Source of the DNA: Echinococcus granulosus
Taxonomy: Eukaryota > Platyhelminthes > Cestoda > Cyclophyllidea > Taeniidae
Direction of reading: 5' to 3'
DNA: 64,000 nt
Assembly (NCBI RefSeq): GCF_000524195.1
Contig: NW_020170396.1
Span: 326,378-390,377, forward strand
Of the stretch, positions 38,038 to 49,869 are shown piece by piece (within the stretch, counting starts at the first letter, position 1; the number at the start of each line of letters is the position of its first letter). The translations under genes were made by a program, and so were the position numbers. The notes under the pieces were generated by a model, which was given only the letters and a program-made list of their open reading frames with translations, had not been told where the DNA came from and made no database searches.

Positions 38038-41000
38038 ATGGTCTACAGCAAGCCGCACTACTTCCTCGGACAACAAGATGCAGGTTAGTTCGACTTGCTT
38101 ATATCTACGGTTGACACTCAATACGCTCACCACTGTCCAGGTAGACTTGATCACCAGACGCGACCGCTAGCGTCAATCGTTTCATTTCAGAGTAATAATT
38201 TTTTTCCAAAATGGAAGAGGAGCTTCAAAAATTTTCAATAAAATGGTAGTCATATTTGTTGTCTGATGTTAGGCAGTGTTTTGCCAATGGACCTCGACCC
38301 TTCCCCTCAACAGCCCCAAGCTTTTACCATCGCGCCTATTCGCTTTGCAGGCTTTTTATCAAAATCACGCTTATCTCTGGCACTTTTACCCAACTCCAGC
38401 GCCACTTTGGAAGAGCAATTTTACTCTAAAATGTCGCTTATTTAGAGGCTATAACTTAAAAGTCCATTTTTCCCCTTTAATAACTAGTGACAAAATCACG
38501 GTGGAATTTGGATGGCTCTTTTAATCTAGTGATTTAAATCTCACATTTTAAAAAACCCTAGATGATCTGCATTGTGTGGGCGAAAAAGCAGTCGTCATGT
38601 TTTTGATACCTACCTTTGAAATTATCCATTACAATAATAAGAAGTGGTGATTATCTGATCAAGGTGGATGGATTGTCTAATTCAAACCTATTGAGTTGTT
38701 GATATTCCGTTGATTCAGTACCGCTCTCTTCCGTTTAGGGTTGCCACTGAAAGGAAGATCGCAATCTGTCCTTGACTGTAAGTGCATGCACAAACCCGTC
38801 TAACTAACCACTGTCGAAGAAGCGCCTAAAAGTTATAATTGTCTGCATGCATTGGTGACAGCTCACCGACTTCTCGTGATGCTAGAAATACACCTACGAG
38901 CAGCATGTATGAGTGGTAAAGGCAAGAACTGTAAGGCTTGCTTCGACAGTAGGCGGTAGGTAGATCAGCTTCACTTCCCAGTATCTCTCTCACGTGAAAA
39001 CAAGCTCATGATCTACATGAGTTTGACTACTTTCTTTTGAAACAACCGCTCATGTGATAGCTAATTTCTAACCAAAAGTGCACACTTTCAAGATTTCAGG
39101 TTGGGTTCTCGCATTTTTAGAAGGCTACCATGAATGTGGCCAACTTTGAGATTAAAACTTTCTCCTCATAAATTATGCACCATGAGCGTGCGAGAACTCC
39201 TTAGTTGTTTCACTTTATAGCCACGCTGTTGATGAAAAAGGGAAACCCTATCCACTGCACCAACAGCCAAAGAAACAATCTAAATGGTACCAAAGGCATC
39301 GTGTAAGGAACTTGTGCGTCCACATGACCACCTACATCGCCTCACTTTCGAAGAGCGGAAATTACAGCCCCCCCCCTCCTGTAGCACAAGCAGCTGTGGT
39401 AGAAAAATCCTGACTTCATGGAACCAAAGTGGATCACAGATATGGGAATAGGAAATATCCTAGGGATGAACAGTTAAGTGATGTGGCACGACGGGTCTAC
39501 AATTACCAATGGCTGCGCGAAATGGCAAAAAATACCGCAATCTTGCCATTTTGTGGTTAAATGACATCGCCACTGTTAGGCCACGGGTAATTAAATCCCG
39601 GAAATCTCATTTTTTGAATGGTTTTCCCTTCACCAATTGGTTAGTTGGCCTTCGAAATGTGCCACACAGCTGCTCAAGTGACGGGATGGCTGTGTGATTT
39701 CACAAAACCATAAACCTAGCCATTATCTCATGCATTCTCATTTCCAGTAGGCTTAATGCCCCGGAATAGCGTAAATACCGTGTGAAGTTCTCACTATTAC
39801 TTGAGCCAAGCCTCACAAGCTGTCGTGTCTCGATAACTCATGAAGTATGGGGGTATTGAGTGGATTGCTCCATGTCACGACTGCATCCACCTTTATTCGC
39901 ACTCAGTTTTGAATTATTTTATCCATTCATTCGTAATGTTTGGGTTCCTTGTTCGCATTTTATGCCCTCAGTTTCATTCTGTGATAGCTCTAACGAATGG
40001 GTTTCTCCTTGATTTCCCCCCTTGGTTCAATTTGCATTGCGCGTTTCGTTTTCTTAATATGAAAGATTGTTTTGAGAAGATTTGTTACTCTACACCAAAT
40101 AAGTGTAGGTACGGATCCACATAGCTCATTGTATCCACAGAGCAGAGCTTTAAACGGGTAAAATTTCCCCACTCGTTGGTACTTTCATCCACCTCAAAAA
40201 TTTGTTTCTGTTCATTATTTTACAAAAAAAAAGTCGAGTAGAACCGCACCTCATAATGGGTTTTGAATGGACTAAAAGCAATTTTGGTTCATAATCCTTC
40301 CATCCTTGCTTGTAGTACGACCTTATTCTGGCGCCTTCCCTCGCATACGTAAGTTTACCGCAATTCGTGAGTCTTAATGTTAGAAATTAGTGGAAAGTCA
40401 CAGTCCACAGTTTTATGAACCGCTTAAGGTGAGAGAAATGAAATGCTCACGTAAGACGCATGCAAAATGCCGATCAGACCACTCACTACATAATCAGGAA
40501 GGCATTAGTCTTAAATTCCTCTTCAATTTATGGCCAAAAGCAAATCCACAAAGGGTTAACTCATACCCGCCATTCCACGAATGAAGAAATAGACTAGTAA
40601 TTTCTTTTTCATGTAGATGTGCACTCCCCATCGCCGCATGAAAGTGAGTTTTCATATTCCGTATAAATGGGAGGTTAAAATGAGCCTAGAGCAATCTAGC
40701 CGGCATATTTAGACCTCCTTTCTCTACCTCCTTTTTTTCCCTAAGCACTGCACATGAATCTGCTTTAGTTGGCAAACAACGCTTTATTCATTTTTCTGCT
40801 TTTAAAGCAAATGCTTCCCAAATCACATGCACGATTTCCGTTGTAATAATGATAATCTAAATCCTTTATCACAGAACACTACTTGCAGGAGTATACCAAT
40901 GGAAGAGCAAGGGGTGAGTGGTTAAGTGATGTATAGAAGCATTTGCTCTATGCGCTCACTGACGCTGCTTTCCCCCGTTTCCCTGAAGCTCCAAGTCCTC

Positions 41001-44000
41001 TCAAGCCGGCGCCAAAAACTTCAGCCTTTAAATCTGGTGTGTTTGCCTTAATCTTGTTAATAGACGTGCTCCTTCCCATTTAGCACTTTGGATGGAAAGG
41101 AACGCACATTATATTACCTGCTCTGCGATCAGGCAAATTCATCCCCACGAACTGGATAATTGCACACACGAAAATAGAACTTCTCTTGTGAAAATTTGAG
41201 ACCACAAAAAGATTTCATGCGAAATAAATTCACTGAAATAGGTCAGGGCAGAGCAAGTTGCACCACCCCATCGAGCACCTCAGGGCGACATCTAGAACTC
41301 ATCATTGGATTGGATTTGAGAGGAAGCAGTGTGAGGGACGCCTTTGGGGGGGAGGGGGGGAGTAGAGTGGATCCACTTAATTTTTATCCTATTGCAGGTC
41401 AAACAAAGCCGATCTGGATAGATAGGAAGACAGGGCGTGGTAGGTGACAAAAATTAACATCACGTACCCAAATTACCCGGAGTAAATTAAGTAATATCCA
41501 TTAATCCTCGGCATTGAAGAGCTCACCCACTGATTGCTGAATGTGCTTTTGTTTCCATGGCCTAATCGTGCATGCCTCTCGTGCTCCTTTTATGCTGACA
41601 AATGTAGTGGTGAAGGGGCCAGAAATTCTCAGTAAGTTCTCTAACTTAACAAGTATTTACAGGAATTGTGCACACGAAACCAGTGTACACAATAATCAGC
41701 ATTATTACCACCTCAAGAAGCCACCACAACCCCCGAAAATGCCAACGTCTATGCCACTAACACCAATATTCGCATTGCTCGCTGTCCGCTTGACACGCTT
41801 AATAGCAGTGAGGATGAGAACGCTGTTTTCAAGAGCTTCAAACAAATATAAAAAACAATTTATTATGTTTTCGGGGCTATAATTACTTCCTCACGGTTTA
41901 ATCAACACAAACAATAAGTAAATACATCCAACTCAACACTCGTAACACCTCGATACACGGCTCTGACGCTTTGCTCTTTCTTTTTCCCAGAGGGTGAAAG
42001 GCTGATTCGATTTGAGGATTCCACCACAACTGGTATGTTTGCTTATGTTGCCAAAAATTGGAATTTACCCCGCATTCTACTTTACGGTTCACCAATAAAT
42101 GGCTAATTTCACTGTCAGCAATTTGTGTTGTGGGCCGAAATTGTAGCCAAATCATTTTACGATTGCTTTAGACTCCCAGTCAACTGAAACGGGTAAGTTG
42201 GTTAGCTCTATCTGCGCCACTTCACCTGTGAATAGAATTGTAAAATTGTTTTGGCCCTTTTCAAAAATATAAACCTTATGTATACCTTATTTGGGGTTTT
42301 AGTCCACCGTTTAAGACCAATGCCGCGAGTCAACATTGGTAGGCGAGATATGGTTAATCATTACCACATTTCAAAATGACTATTAGCTTTCTCATCTCTC
42401 ATTTCCTTGCTCACTTTTGCAAAGTACTTTCTACTTAAAGCAGGGAACTTTTGCCTGTTGGGCAGACTATGCTCATTCATTTTCGATAACTCATCTTCAT
42501 AGGGGGTCGTTCGCCACGACACTCCCCAAGGCGGACTTCTAGAAGTAAGTCTGTGCGATGCTGCCTTGTAATGCGCAACACGATTTTCAGAGTATTGGAA
42601 GCCGTAATGCCATGGAAATTTATGGTAGCTTGCATTTGCTTTATCCACGAGACTGTCCGTATTGTTTACATTGAAAACTGCTTCACTGGTGTGACCAATT
42701 CAGCTCTTCCAAATAAAAAGTTATTTATCGAATGTAGCCCGGTCATCTCGCTACAAAAAAAAACCTTGAATACAAGAGGGAAGATCAGCCGTTAGCTGCT
42801 GAATTATGGTAGGAGTGGTTCCATTTAAAGCAGCACTGAAGCGCATTTCCCACTTCTAGGTGCGGCCAGACACTATTCTTCCAGTCCTTCCCGCCGAGAC
42901 ACCTCTCCGTATCGGCGCACCTCACCCACTCGCAATGACTGTAAATTCATGTTCACATTTATCTCTTCGGTTATTCCATGCACTACCCATTTAGTAGTCC
43001 ATTTTACACGCAGGTCGTTGTTCTCTGGTATCCAATCCAAACTCTGTCTGTAGCAGTTCAATTGGATGCTTTGTGCCTCCAGATAATGCTTCATTTATTA
43101 GTTTAATAGGATAACCACTATTGTTCAATACTTAAATTAGTCACACATTACTTGCCACCTCAGAGGTATTAAGAATTATCTTCACCAACAGCGATAAATT
43201 CTCCTTGATCACATAAAGCGGCGACGTCGCCGAAAATAATCTACTTCCACTCATTGTTGTTCCAACCGAAATTTTATCGCCTCTGAAATTATAAAGTTAG
43301 CAGAGCACTAAGTTTACCATGCAGATTGATTGTCTGGGTCAGGTGAGTCATTTCCATCAGAAGGTTAGGCTAACACAGGATCTTGTCACAAGGGCAGTAA
43401 AAGATGGCACATGATGTTCCGCTAAATGGTAACTCAGTAAGAGGAGTCTTGGTTGCTGTCGACATTAATTGGGTTCCGCATTTGTTGATCTTCCAAATTT
43501 CTACCAATCTGGTTTAAGTGGGAATCAATAATCGATTTATCAATTATCTAGTTACTGACACCATTCATTATATACCAAGATCAAAGAGCATTCATTCAGT
43601 TCCAATAGGACCAAAATACGCTCCATATTACGAGCTTTTGGAAGCAGCTTTTAAAAAGCACTGTAAACTAAAATGCGTTTGAGGTGAAGGGAAAGGGGGG
43701 AATGCTATCCCACAAAAAATTAAAAAAAAAACTTTTCAAAGCACGGTAGGACTATGCCTACACAGAGTGGTCCCAAGATTTGTTGTGTTTACATTAGTAA
43801 TAAATAAATAAACCTGAAACCGATTAACAGGTTATATGGGTGTTGCACCCCGAGACCCCGAGACGGAAGAAGGCATGACACTCGAGTAAATTACTTATTT
43901 ACGCCCTACAGAAGGGCTGAGGGGCTACCGGTGTGGCCTAAGGGCCGTGCCGCCTAGCCTTAGTGGCTGCAAAATCAAAACGAAGAGTTAAGCCAATAAT

Positions 44001-47000
44001 GAAAGAATAACGGGAGCAACACCTGCTAAGGTGTATGGCAGGCTGCACTTTTACTCATAAACTTCATATCCATACATAAGACTACATTGTCTGCTATCGT
44101 GAAATAAGCATTAAAAGCTAATTTTCCTTCCTTGTTGTAGATTACAGGTATGGAAGTTATGCAAGGTTCAACTCTCCACGTCGTTATTCTCCCAGTGAGT
44201 TCGGCTTAGCACTAAACAACTGCGTCGCCTTTACTCATAAGAGAGGCCAAATAAGCTTAACTGTAATTATTATTACTCAAAAATATTCCTTAAAATTTTT
44301 ACTACAAATGATGGGCGGAGCAGTGATGTTGTTTTCTTATTCCGATAAATGCAACATTCATCTCAATGACTACCAGTACTGACTGAAATGGGGTTAAGGA
44401 GGCAGCATTACGCCTTGTAAGATATTTTGGAGGAGGCTACAATTTCTGTAAATGCATTTGGGCACGCAGCACCTTTCAGTTACAACCCTTCGTTCCGTCC
44501 CCACCCCCGCTCCCTACTCAGCTTGACTTGATGTTAACGAACATTTTTAGGGTGTCTGTGCCCATGCTCATTAGCATGCACAGGTAATCCAGGTAATGCA
44601 CGGGTGACCCCTGTACACGTCTATTCATTGCATTCCTTTTAATAGACAGTCCTAATGACAATCTGGGTACTTACTTTGTGCCAAGGCCACGAGCCAACTA
44701 GCGAAGTGCACCTCTCCTGATTTCCCACTCTATTTGTTATGCCAGCACCGGTTTAACAAATTATTTGTATATTTTCAGTAAAAATTTGCCTTAACCTTGA
44801 TGCAAGCAGGTTGATTTGTGTCTTTAAAAATGTTTTTGGAAAATCAGGGTTTGACACCTCTTCATCATCATCATCGACTTCTTCGTATACTGCGAGCTTG
44901 CCGAGCTCAAGCTACTTCCAAACAGGTAAACAGTAAAATGAGTTTACTTCAACAAGTTTGCTTTGACTACTTAATGTACCATATCTACTATCTTAACGGT
45001 TTTGTTAAAACTTTTAACTGTTGAACCAGAAAATGGGCATCATATTGCTTTTCTCTCTCTTCAGAAGTTTCAGAAAGTGAAACATCGACCTCTTCAGGAT
45101 ACAATTCCGGAGGTGGGTTTGCATTGCTAATGCCTGAAAGTTAGCCACTTGGCCAGCTCACCTCATTTTTACACCCATTGCCATTGTCTTTTACTCCTTA
45201 GTAAAAAGGGTGGCATTCCTTGCGACATAATCAAGCTCTAAAGCAAAAGCACACACCACTTGAAATTGTTTTAAGTGCAATTATTGCAATTCCCTTTTGT
45301 TTATAAAATGCATATTATTTAAAAGTCATTACCTTGAGCATATGATAATCAAGCAAAAAGCAAGAAGTGAAACATGCAAATATTACCGGAAGAAAGCCTT
45401 TTAACATGATCGGAAATTTAGTCAAAAGCGTGGAAGTCCTTTTCGCCAAAATGTCAGCCCCTTCAAATACCGCAGAGTAGGCACCAGGAGTTGATGTTAA
45501 AAAAAAAATAGATTGACTTTCGTTTTAGTGATTTTGATGACATAAATCACTTTTTCAGCTTTCGATTGGCGGAATTATCATGGTGCACGATACCTTGGTC
45601 AGAGTCCAAGTCGTAAGTTTGCGTCCACCTAAGCATTGTTAATGTTCATTTCATCCGCCCTCAGCGATCAGAATTCATTTAAAGTCGCCTTTTAAAGTAA
45701 AGAAACAAATCATTGAGATGTAAAATTGCAAATCCATCCCATGCTTAGATGCCCCACAGTCCTACTATTGCAGTCCACAATCCATGACTCCAGTGGGTGG
45801 GTTTCAGCCACTTCGGGAACCATCCAAGCGCACACTCACCAAAATCCTTTTTTTTCTGTTTTGCATCGCCACTGCACCTGTCCCACAACCTCTCGCACAT
45901 CCGATTTGCTTTAAACCTTTCTCTTTTGCCTTCAGGTACTAATAAAATTATCATGCTGAAACCGCGCTCTGGTCGGTCCCCTCTGCGTAAGTGGTCTCAC
46001 CGAGCAACAACTACTGACATTTGCTTTGACGTTTACTACATGGCATTGTTTGGTATTTTCAGAGAGCCTAGTCCCCCATCTCCACCATTGTGGACAGCGT
46101 CAGAGCAAGTGCACCCACAAAGGTAGTCGTCATCTCATCAATCACAATAACCTTATTCACGGCGTCTATAAGGAATTTGATGTTTTAGCCTGCCAACAAA
46201 GATGTGAGCATTGCAAACCCCCGGGTAGGCCATTTTTATTTAAAATTTTCCAAATTTATCATTAAATTGCGTTCGGTGATTTGTCGGAAGTGTGGTAGAC
46301 TACTTAACCGCACCTGTGACAGTAGAGTACCTCTGAAGTGTCAATGATTTTAGAAATGGTCAGATGAAACAACTTTGTAGCATGATGACAGCCTTCCATA
46401 TCCCAGGCATGAACACCGAATGTTTGTGTGTGTACGGGAGAAAACAAATCAAGTGCTTGAATGGCCTTTGCCTCCATTTAATCCAGAATTCGATGGAAGC
46501 ATATCTGGTGCTGTTATCTGACTTTCATATAACAAGTCGATGCCACCATCAACCTCTTTTCCTGATTTTCAGAATTCCGTCGCTCGGTCTCACGGCGCAG
46601 CCGTGCAAGTATGTCTTAATGCATGATTTAAATCCCTCCGACTGAGAACTTAGAAAGCAAGAATTCACCAGCAGCGCTAGTAGGACATCAATGCTAATGG
46701 TTTTTTTGTTTATTTCAGCCTCCAAAATTTTACCCCCGAGGCCTAGTTCTAATCTCTCGTTCTTTGAGGGTTAGTGATCTATTTTAGAGTTTAGTTTCCT
46801 CAAATTCATAGATGTAGCGTCGGCAGGTAATCCGACGCACCAAGGCTCCCATTACATAGATTGGGTTAGAAAACACACGAATTTGTAGCAATTTCCTTTT
46901 TCTAAAAAGTGTTGCCTTTACCCACAGAATTGTTTCACAGCTAGCTGTAGGCCAATATCTTTACATTGTCAATCAAGTTACCCTGAGTCTCATCTAATCA

Positions 47001-49355
47001 GACCAGTCAAATCTTGCCAATTATATGTCAATCGATAATGACCCCAACGGTTACTTTGCATCCAGTATTTGTTAGATATTGTTTGCTTTTTATATCTTCC
47101 TAGAAACCATTCTACCCGGTCCTAGTATGCCTCTGCATCCTGTCACTCCACTCCGTTATGGTAAGTGACACCTCAATGAAAATATTCAAAACCAAGTTGC
47201 CTATCTGGCGCTTAAAGAAAGGACTGTTGGTCCAACAGTAGTATGGTTGGTAATTAAAGTCCCCAATTCTCTACAAAGTGGGTGAAAATTTTTGATGGTA
47301 GCACACTTATTGTATGGCGGTTTATAATGAGTTAGGACAAGTGGCGAATTTCGGAATAAAGAGAATTAATGGCATTTTTATTATCTTAATTAAGTAGATT
47401 ATTCTCTTCTTCTACCATTAAGATGAGAGTGAAACGTATTCGGATTCAAGCAGCTCATACTACGGTGAGCCTCATAAACTCATTCCTCTGGCCACGAAAA
47501 AAGATCACCATTAAGGCTGGTTATTTATTAAAGCAGTTTTATTCCTTTTTCAGAGGCGATACATTAAATTTTGATTGATATTTAAATTTGGAACTGCTTT
47601 GATGCTATTTTGGAGTGAGACGTTTTATCTGCGCTTTGAAATTCCAACATCTAGGATTATGCATTTTTATGCCACCCATGGTAGCTTATGGCCCACCTCA
47701 TACTACTGTTAGTGTTATAAGTCTACAACCATTGAAATCTAAGCTCCAGTTAATGTCGGTAAGATTGACCACTTCAACGAAGGGGAAGCGACATCCAAAC
47801 TGACTAGACTGACCAGCATCTAAGTCGCCTGATTATTAACCTGCCTTAGCCACATAGGCAAAAGAGAAAGTAAAACCACAAGTGGTGTACTACTCCTATC
47901 ATTTGTTTTGTTTGGCATCGTTTACTTTTGAGTGAACCTCGTGTATAGGCTGTGGTTCTATTCGCTGTGGATATGGTAATCTGGAGCTAACTTTTTATTC
48001 ATTATCACCACAAGCTATTACTCCATCCATGTTTTCAAGCCTTTTCTTTAAATCCACACTAACATTAATATCATCTTTTGCATAATTATTTAGCACTCCT
48101 TTTTTTGTACTAAGATCACTTGATTTCCGACACTTTGCACCTTCATTCCCCTGACAAAAGGAAACTGGCGTAACAACTACTACACTTTTACTCTAGTTCC
48201 GACGCGTAATTATATGCGAAATGCATCCCAAGTGAGAGGTAGAGGTACGTCGCCTCTTCCCCTACTCGTGTTGACTCTTGTGAAGCAGACTTAGACAAAG
48301 ACCACGGTGTGACTAACCTCACTCAGGTGGTCGGGTCCAGCTAACTTGGTGCGCACCGCTAGATGTGCGCTCTTTATTCGGGTAGGCTCTTGCTGTCACC
48401 ACTTGTCCCATTCGCCTAAGCAGCCTATCTCAGAGCCATTGAATAAAAGTTTAACTGCTTGTGATGTCCTAGAGGGGCATTATTTGTCGGCCTTGGAGGT
48501 AAAGCAGTTCTGCTAAATAAAGTCGCGTAATCATTCATCCAAATGAGGCTCCACTTTTAGCACTTGGATTTTGGTTGGAATTTTGGTAATGGATAGGAAA
48601 TGTTTTTACCTTTTGAATCGGTTAAAATGGATGATAATGGACCCATCGGACGGTCGAAGCGCCATCACACCAACAGGGCGGCCTAATTACGAAAATAATT
48701 AAGCGCAACTGTTTTGTTTCTGGCGGGATGTAGTGCCGGTCATTTGAAGGCATCGGATGAAATGTAGGGAGTCTGTGCTATAAAAAGACAATTTTATGGT
48801 GTAGAGAAAAACAAAAGGACCCTGATCTCCTTACCACTGCAGTTCCCAACATTCGTTAATTAGGTTGAGCAGACTTTTTTTTAGGTAAGCCTTAGATGGT
48901 TACCTTGTCACTAAAGTGTCATTTTGAATGGATAGGAAATGTAAACACCTCTTAATTAGTCGCTACGCGTTTTATGGTGGACTTCCATATATATATATAT
49001 ATATTCCTTAGCCAACACTAACCCACATCCCCAGTGTTTAGAAAGTTCTATTTTCAATTTTATTTTTTGCCTTTTTTTAAGCACGAACACACGGTCGTCT
49101 TAATGGCAACCTAGAGAAATGGCTGAATGATGGTGAGTACAAAGTATTTCCTTTAGGCAGGTTCTTCACGTTCCTTCGCCTATGGTGGTAATTTTATCAC
49201 AATCACGTGCCTTTTAGTGGGTTAAATTTTCAACGCCAGATGACTACGTTCAAGAAACAGCAATCTTGAGATTGAGTATAAGATATTCCTCATCTATTTT
49301 AGCCGTAAAAAGCAGCTATTCGCCTGCCGCCATCAACAATTTTAAGCAAATGTAG
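38038..49355 (+). CDS. gene built entirely of phase-1 micro-exons, 21 exons
   Basis: Exons: 38038-38083, 38739-38777, 40316-40348, 40875-40913, 40989-41036, 41991-42032, 42172-42192, 42860-42940, 44141-44194, 44848-44925, 45065-45112, 45559-45612, 45936-45986, 46063-46122, 46189-46224, 46573-46608, 46719-46769, 47104-47160, 47423-47464, 49082-49132, 49303-49355. Every internal exon is a multiple of three (21-81 nt), begins after AG and ends before GT, and all junctions fall after codon base 1. Joined, they read 339 residues from MVYSKPHYFLGQQDA to NNFKQM-stop. The protein is hydrophilic and Ser/Tyr/Arg/Pro-rich (SPSRRDTSPYRRTSP, a six-Ser run, SESETSTSSGYNSG). All five cysteines come from exons 14-15. 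No signal peptide, membrane segment or known domain is seen; it is probably disordered and intracellular. Function unknown. Intron 19 (1.6 kb) and intron 2 (1.5 kb) may hide more cassettes. Confidence 0.82.
41700..41851 (+). other. candidate alternative last exon of the 38.0-49.4 kb gene
   Basis: After an AG (aataatcag) the frame expected from exon 5 (phase 1) stays open for 50 codons to TAA 41849-41851. It reads LLPPQEATTTPENANVYATN, then RIARCPLDTLNSSEDENAVF. It would give a short isoform ending after exon 5. The acceptor has a poor pyrimidine tract, so it could instead belong to another nested gene or be chance. Confidence 0.3.
42361..42699 (-). other. antisense coding-like open frame within an intron
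   Basis: A 113-codon frame on the opposite strand, between exons 7 and 8 of the micro-exon gene, ends TAA. It reads KANASYHKFPWHYGFQYSEN, then SRSPPWGVSWRTTPYEDE and FAKVSKEMRDEKANSHFEMW. Composition is balanced and protein-like. There is no convincing ATG near the start, but an acceptor (cacaccag before 42685) would make it a terminal exon. No family is recognised. It could be a nested antisense gene or a decayed insertion. Confidence 0.33.
43845..43990. repeat. GC-rich repeat-like patch
   Basis: Unlike its AT-rich surroundings, it contains GCCCTACAGAAGGGC and other short self-complementary words (GGCCTAAGGGCC). It sits in the intron between exons 8 and 9. Possible remnant of a small mobile element. 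Confidence 0.3.
48989..49006. repeat. AT microsatellite
   Basis: Uninterrupted alternating AT run in the long intron before exon 20 of the micro-exon gene, just upstream of that exon. Confidence 0.8.
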
Positions 49356-49438
49356 AGGTACTTGTTCCTTTTGATAAAATACATACTTTTTCCCCCTATT
49401 TGCGTTGAATTTACTCTGTCGATTCACTTTATTCATAG

Positions 49439-49522
49439 GTCGGGCGCTGAAGGTCGCAGGTACGCGCTGTTATCTCCTCCCTTTGTTTTGTAATAAGCTC
49501 CTTTTGCCTTTCAGCTTGGTAG
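49439..49522 (+). other. candidate alternative terminal micro-exons
   Basis: A 21-nt exon at 49439-49459 (acceptor ttcatag, donor GTACGC, phase 1) reads GRALKVA when joined to exon 20. A following acceptor at 49514 (gcctttcag) opens an exon that reads AW then TAG at 49520-49522. Skipping exon 21 would swap the last 17 residues for this short tail. Exon 21 itself has a GTACTT donor just after its TAG, so these could alternatively be 3' UTR exons. Confidence 0.45.
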
Positions 49523-49863
49523 ATGTTGGCTCAATTGTTGCTGAGATTTTCTGTCATTTTGGAACAATTACAAAGTCTTTCTTGATACCCATTTTTGTTT
49601 CTGATCCCGCGCCCACTTTTTTGTTGATGCTCCATTTCGCCCTGCGCCCAATCGAGTCAACTGAGACTAAGTGACAGGGATTCATGTTTAGATTTTTATG
49701 CACACCATGTACTTTGGACCCGCCTGTTAAAAATTTTATTGAAATAAGAACGTGCTCAAATATCACCTTTTTATTTCATTCAATCCATGGTTAAAATTAT
49801 TTTGTCAAGTGCCTGGAAAACCCCTGTTATACCTTTGTGAAAAGAACCATCATAGTGATCTGG

Positions 49864-49869
49864 AATAAA
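49864..49869 (+). terminator. candidate poly(A) signal of the micro-exon gene
   Basis: AATAAA about 500 bases after the stop in exon 21 and 340 after the alternative stop. Plausible 3' end for both forms. Confidence 0.4.

Noticed and set aside
47750..47758. 9-nt phase-1 candidate micro-exon (ctccag / gtaaga) in intron 19
   Set aside because: Too short to separate from chance without RNA evidence, though it fits the gene's pattern.
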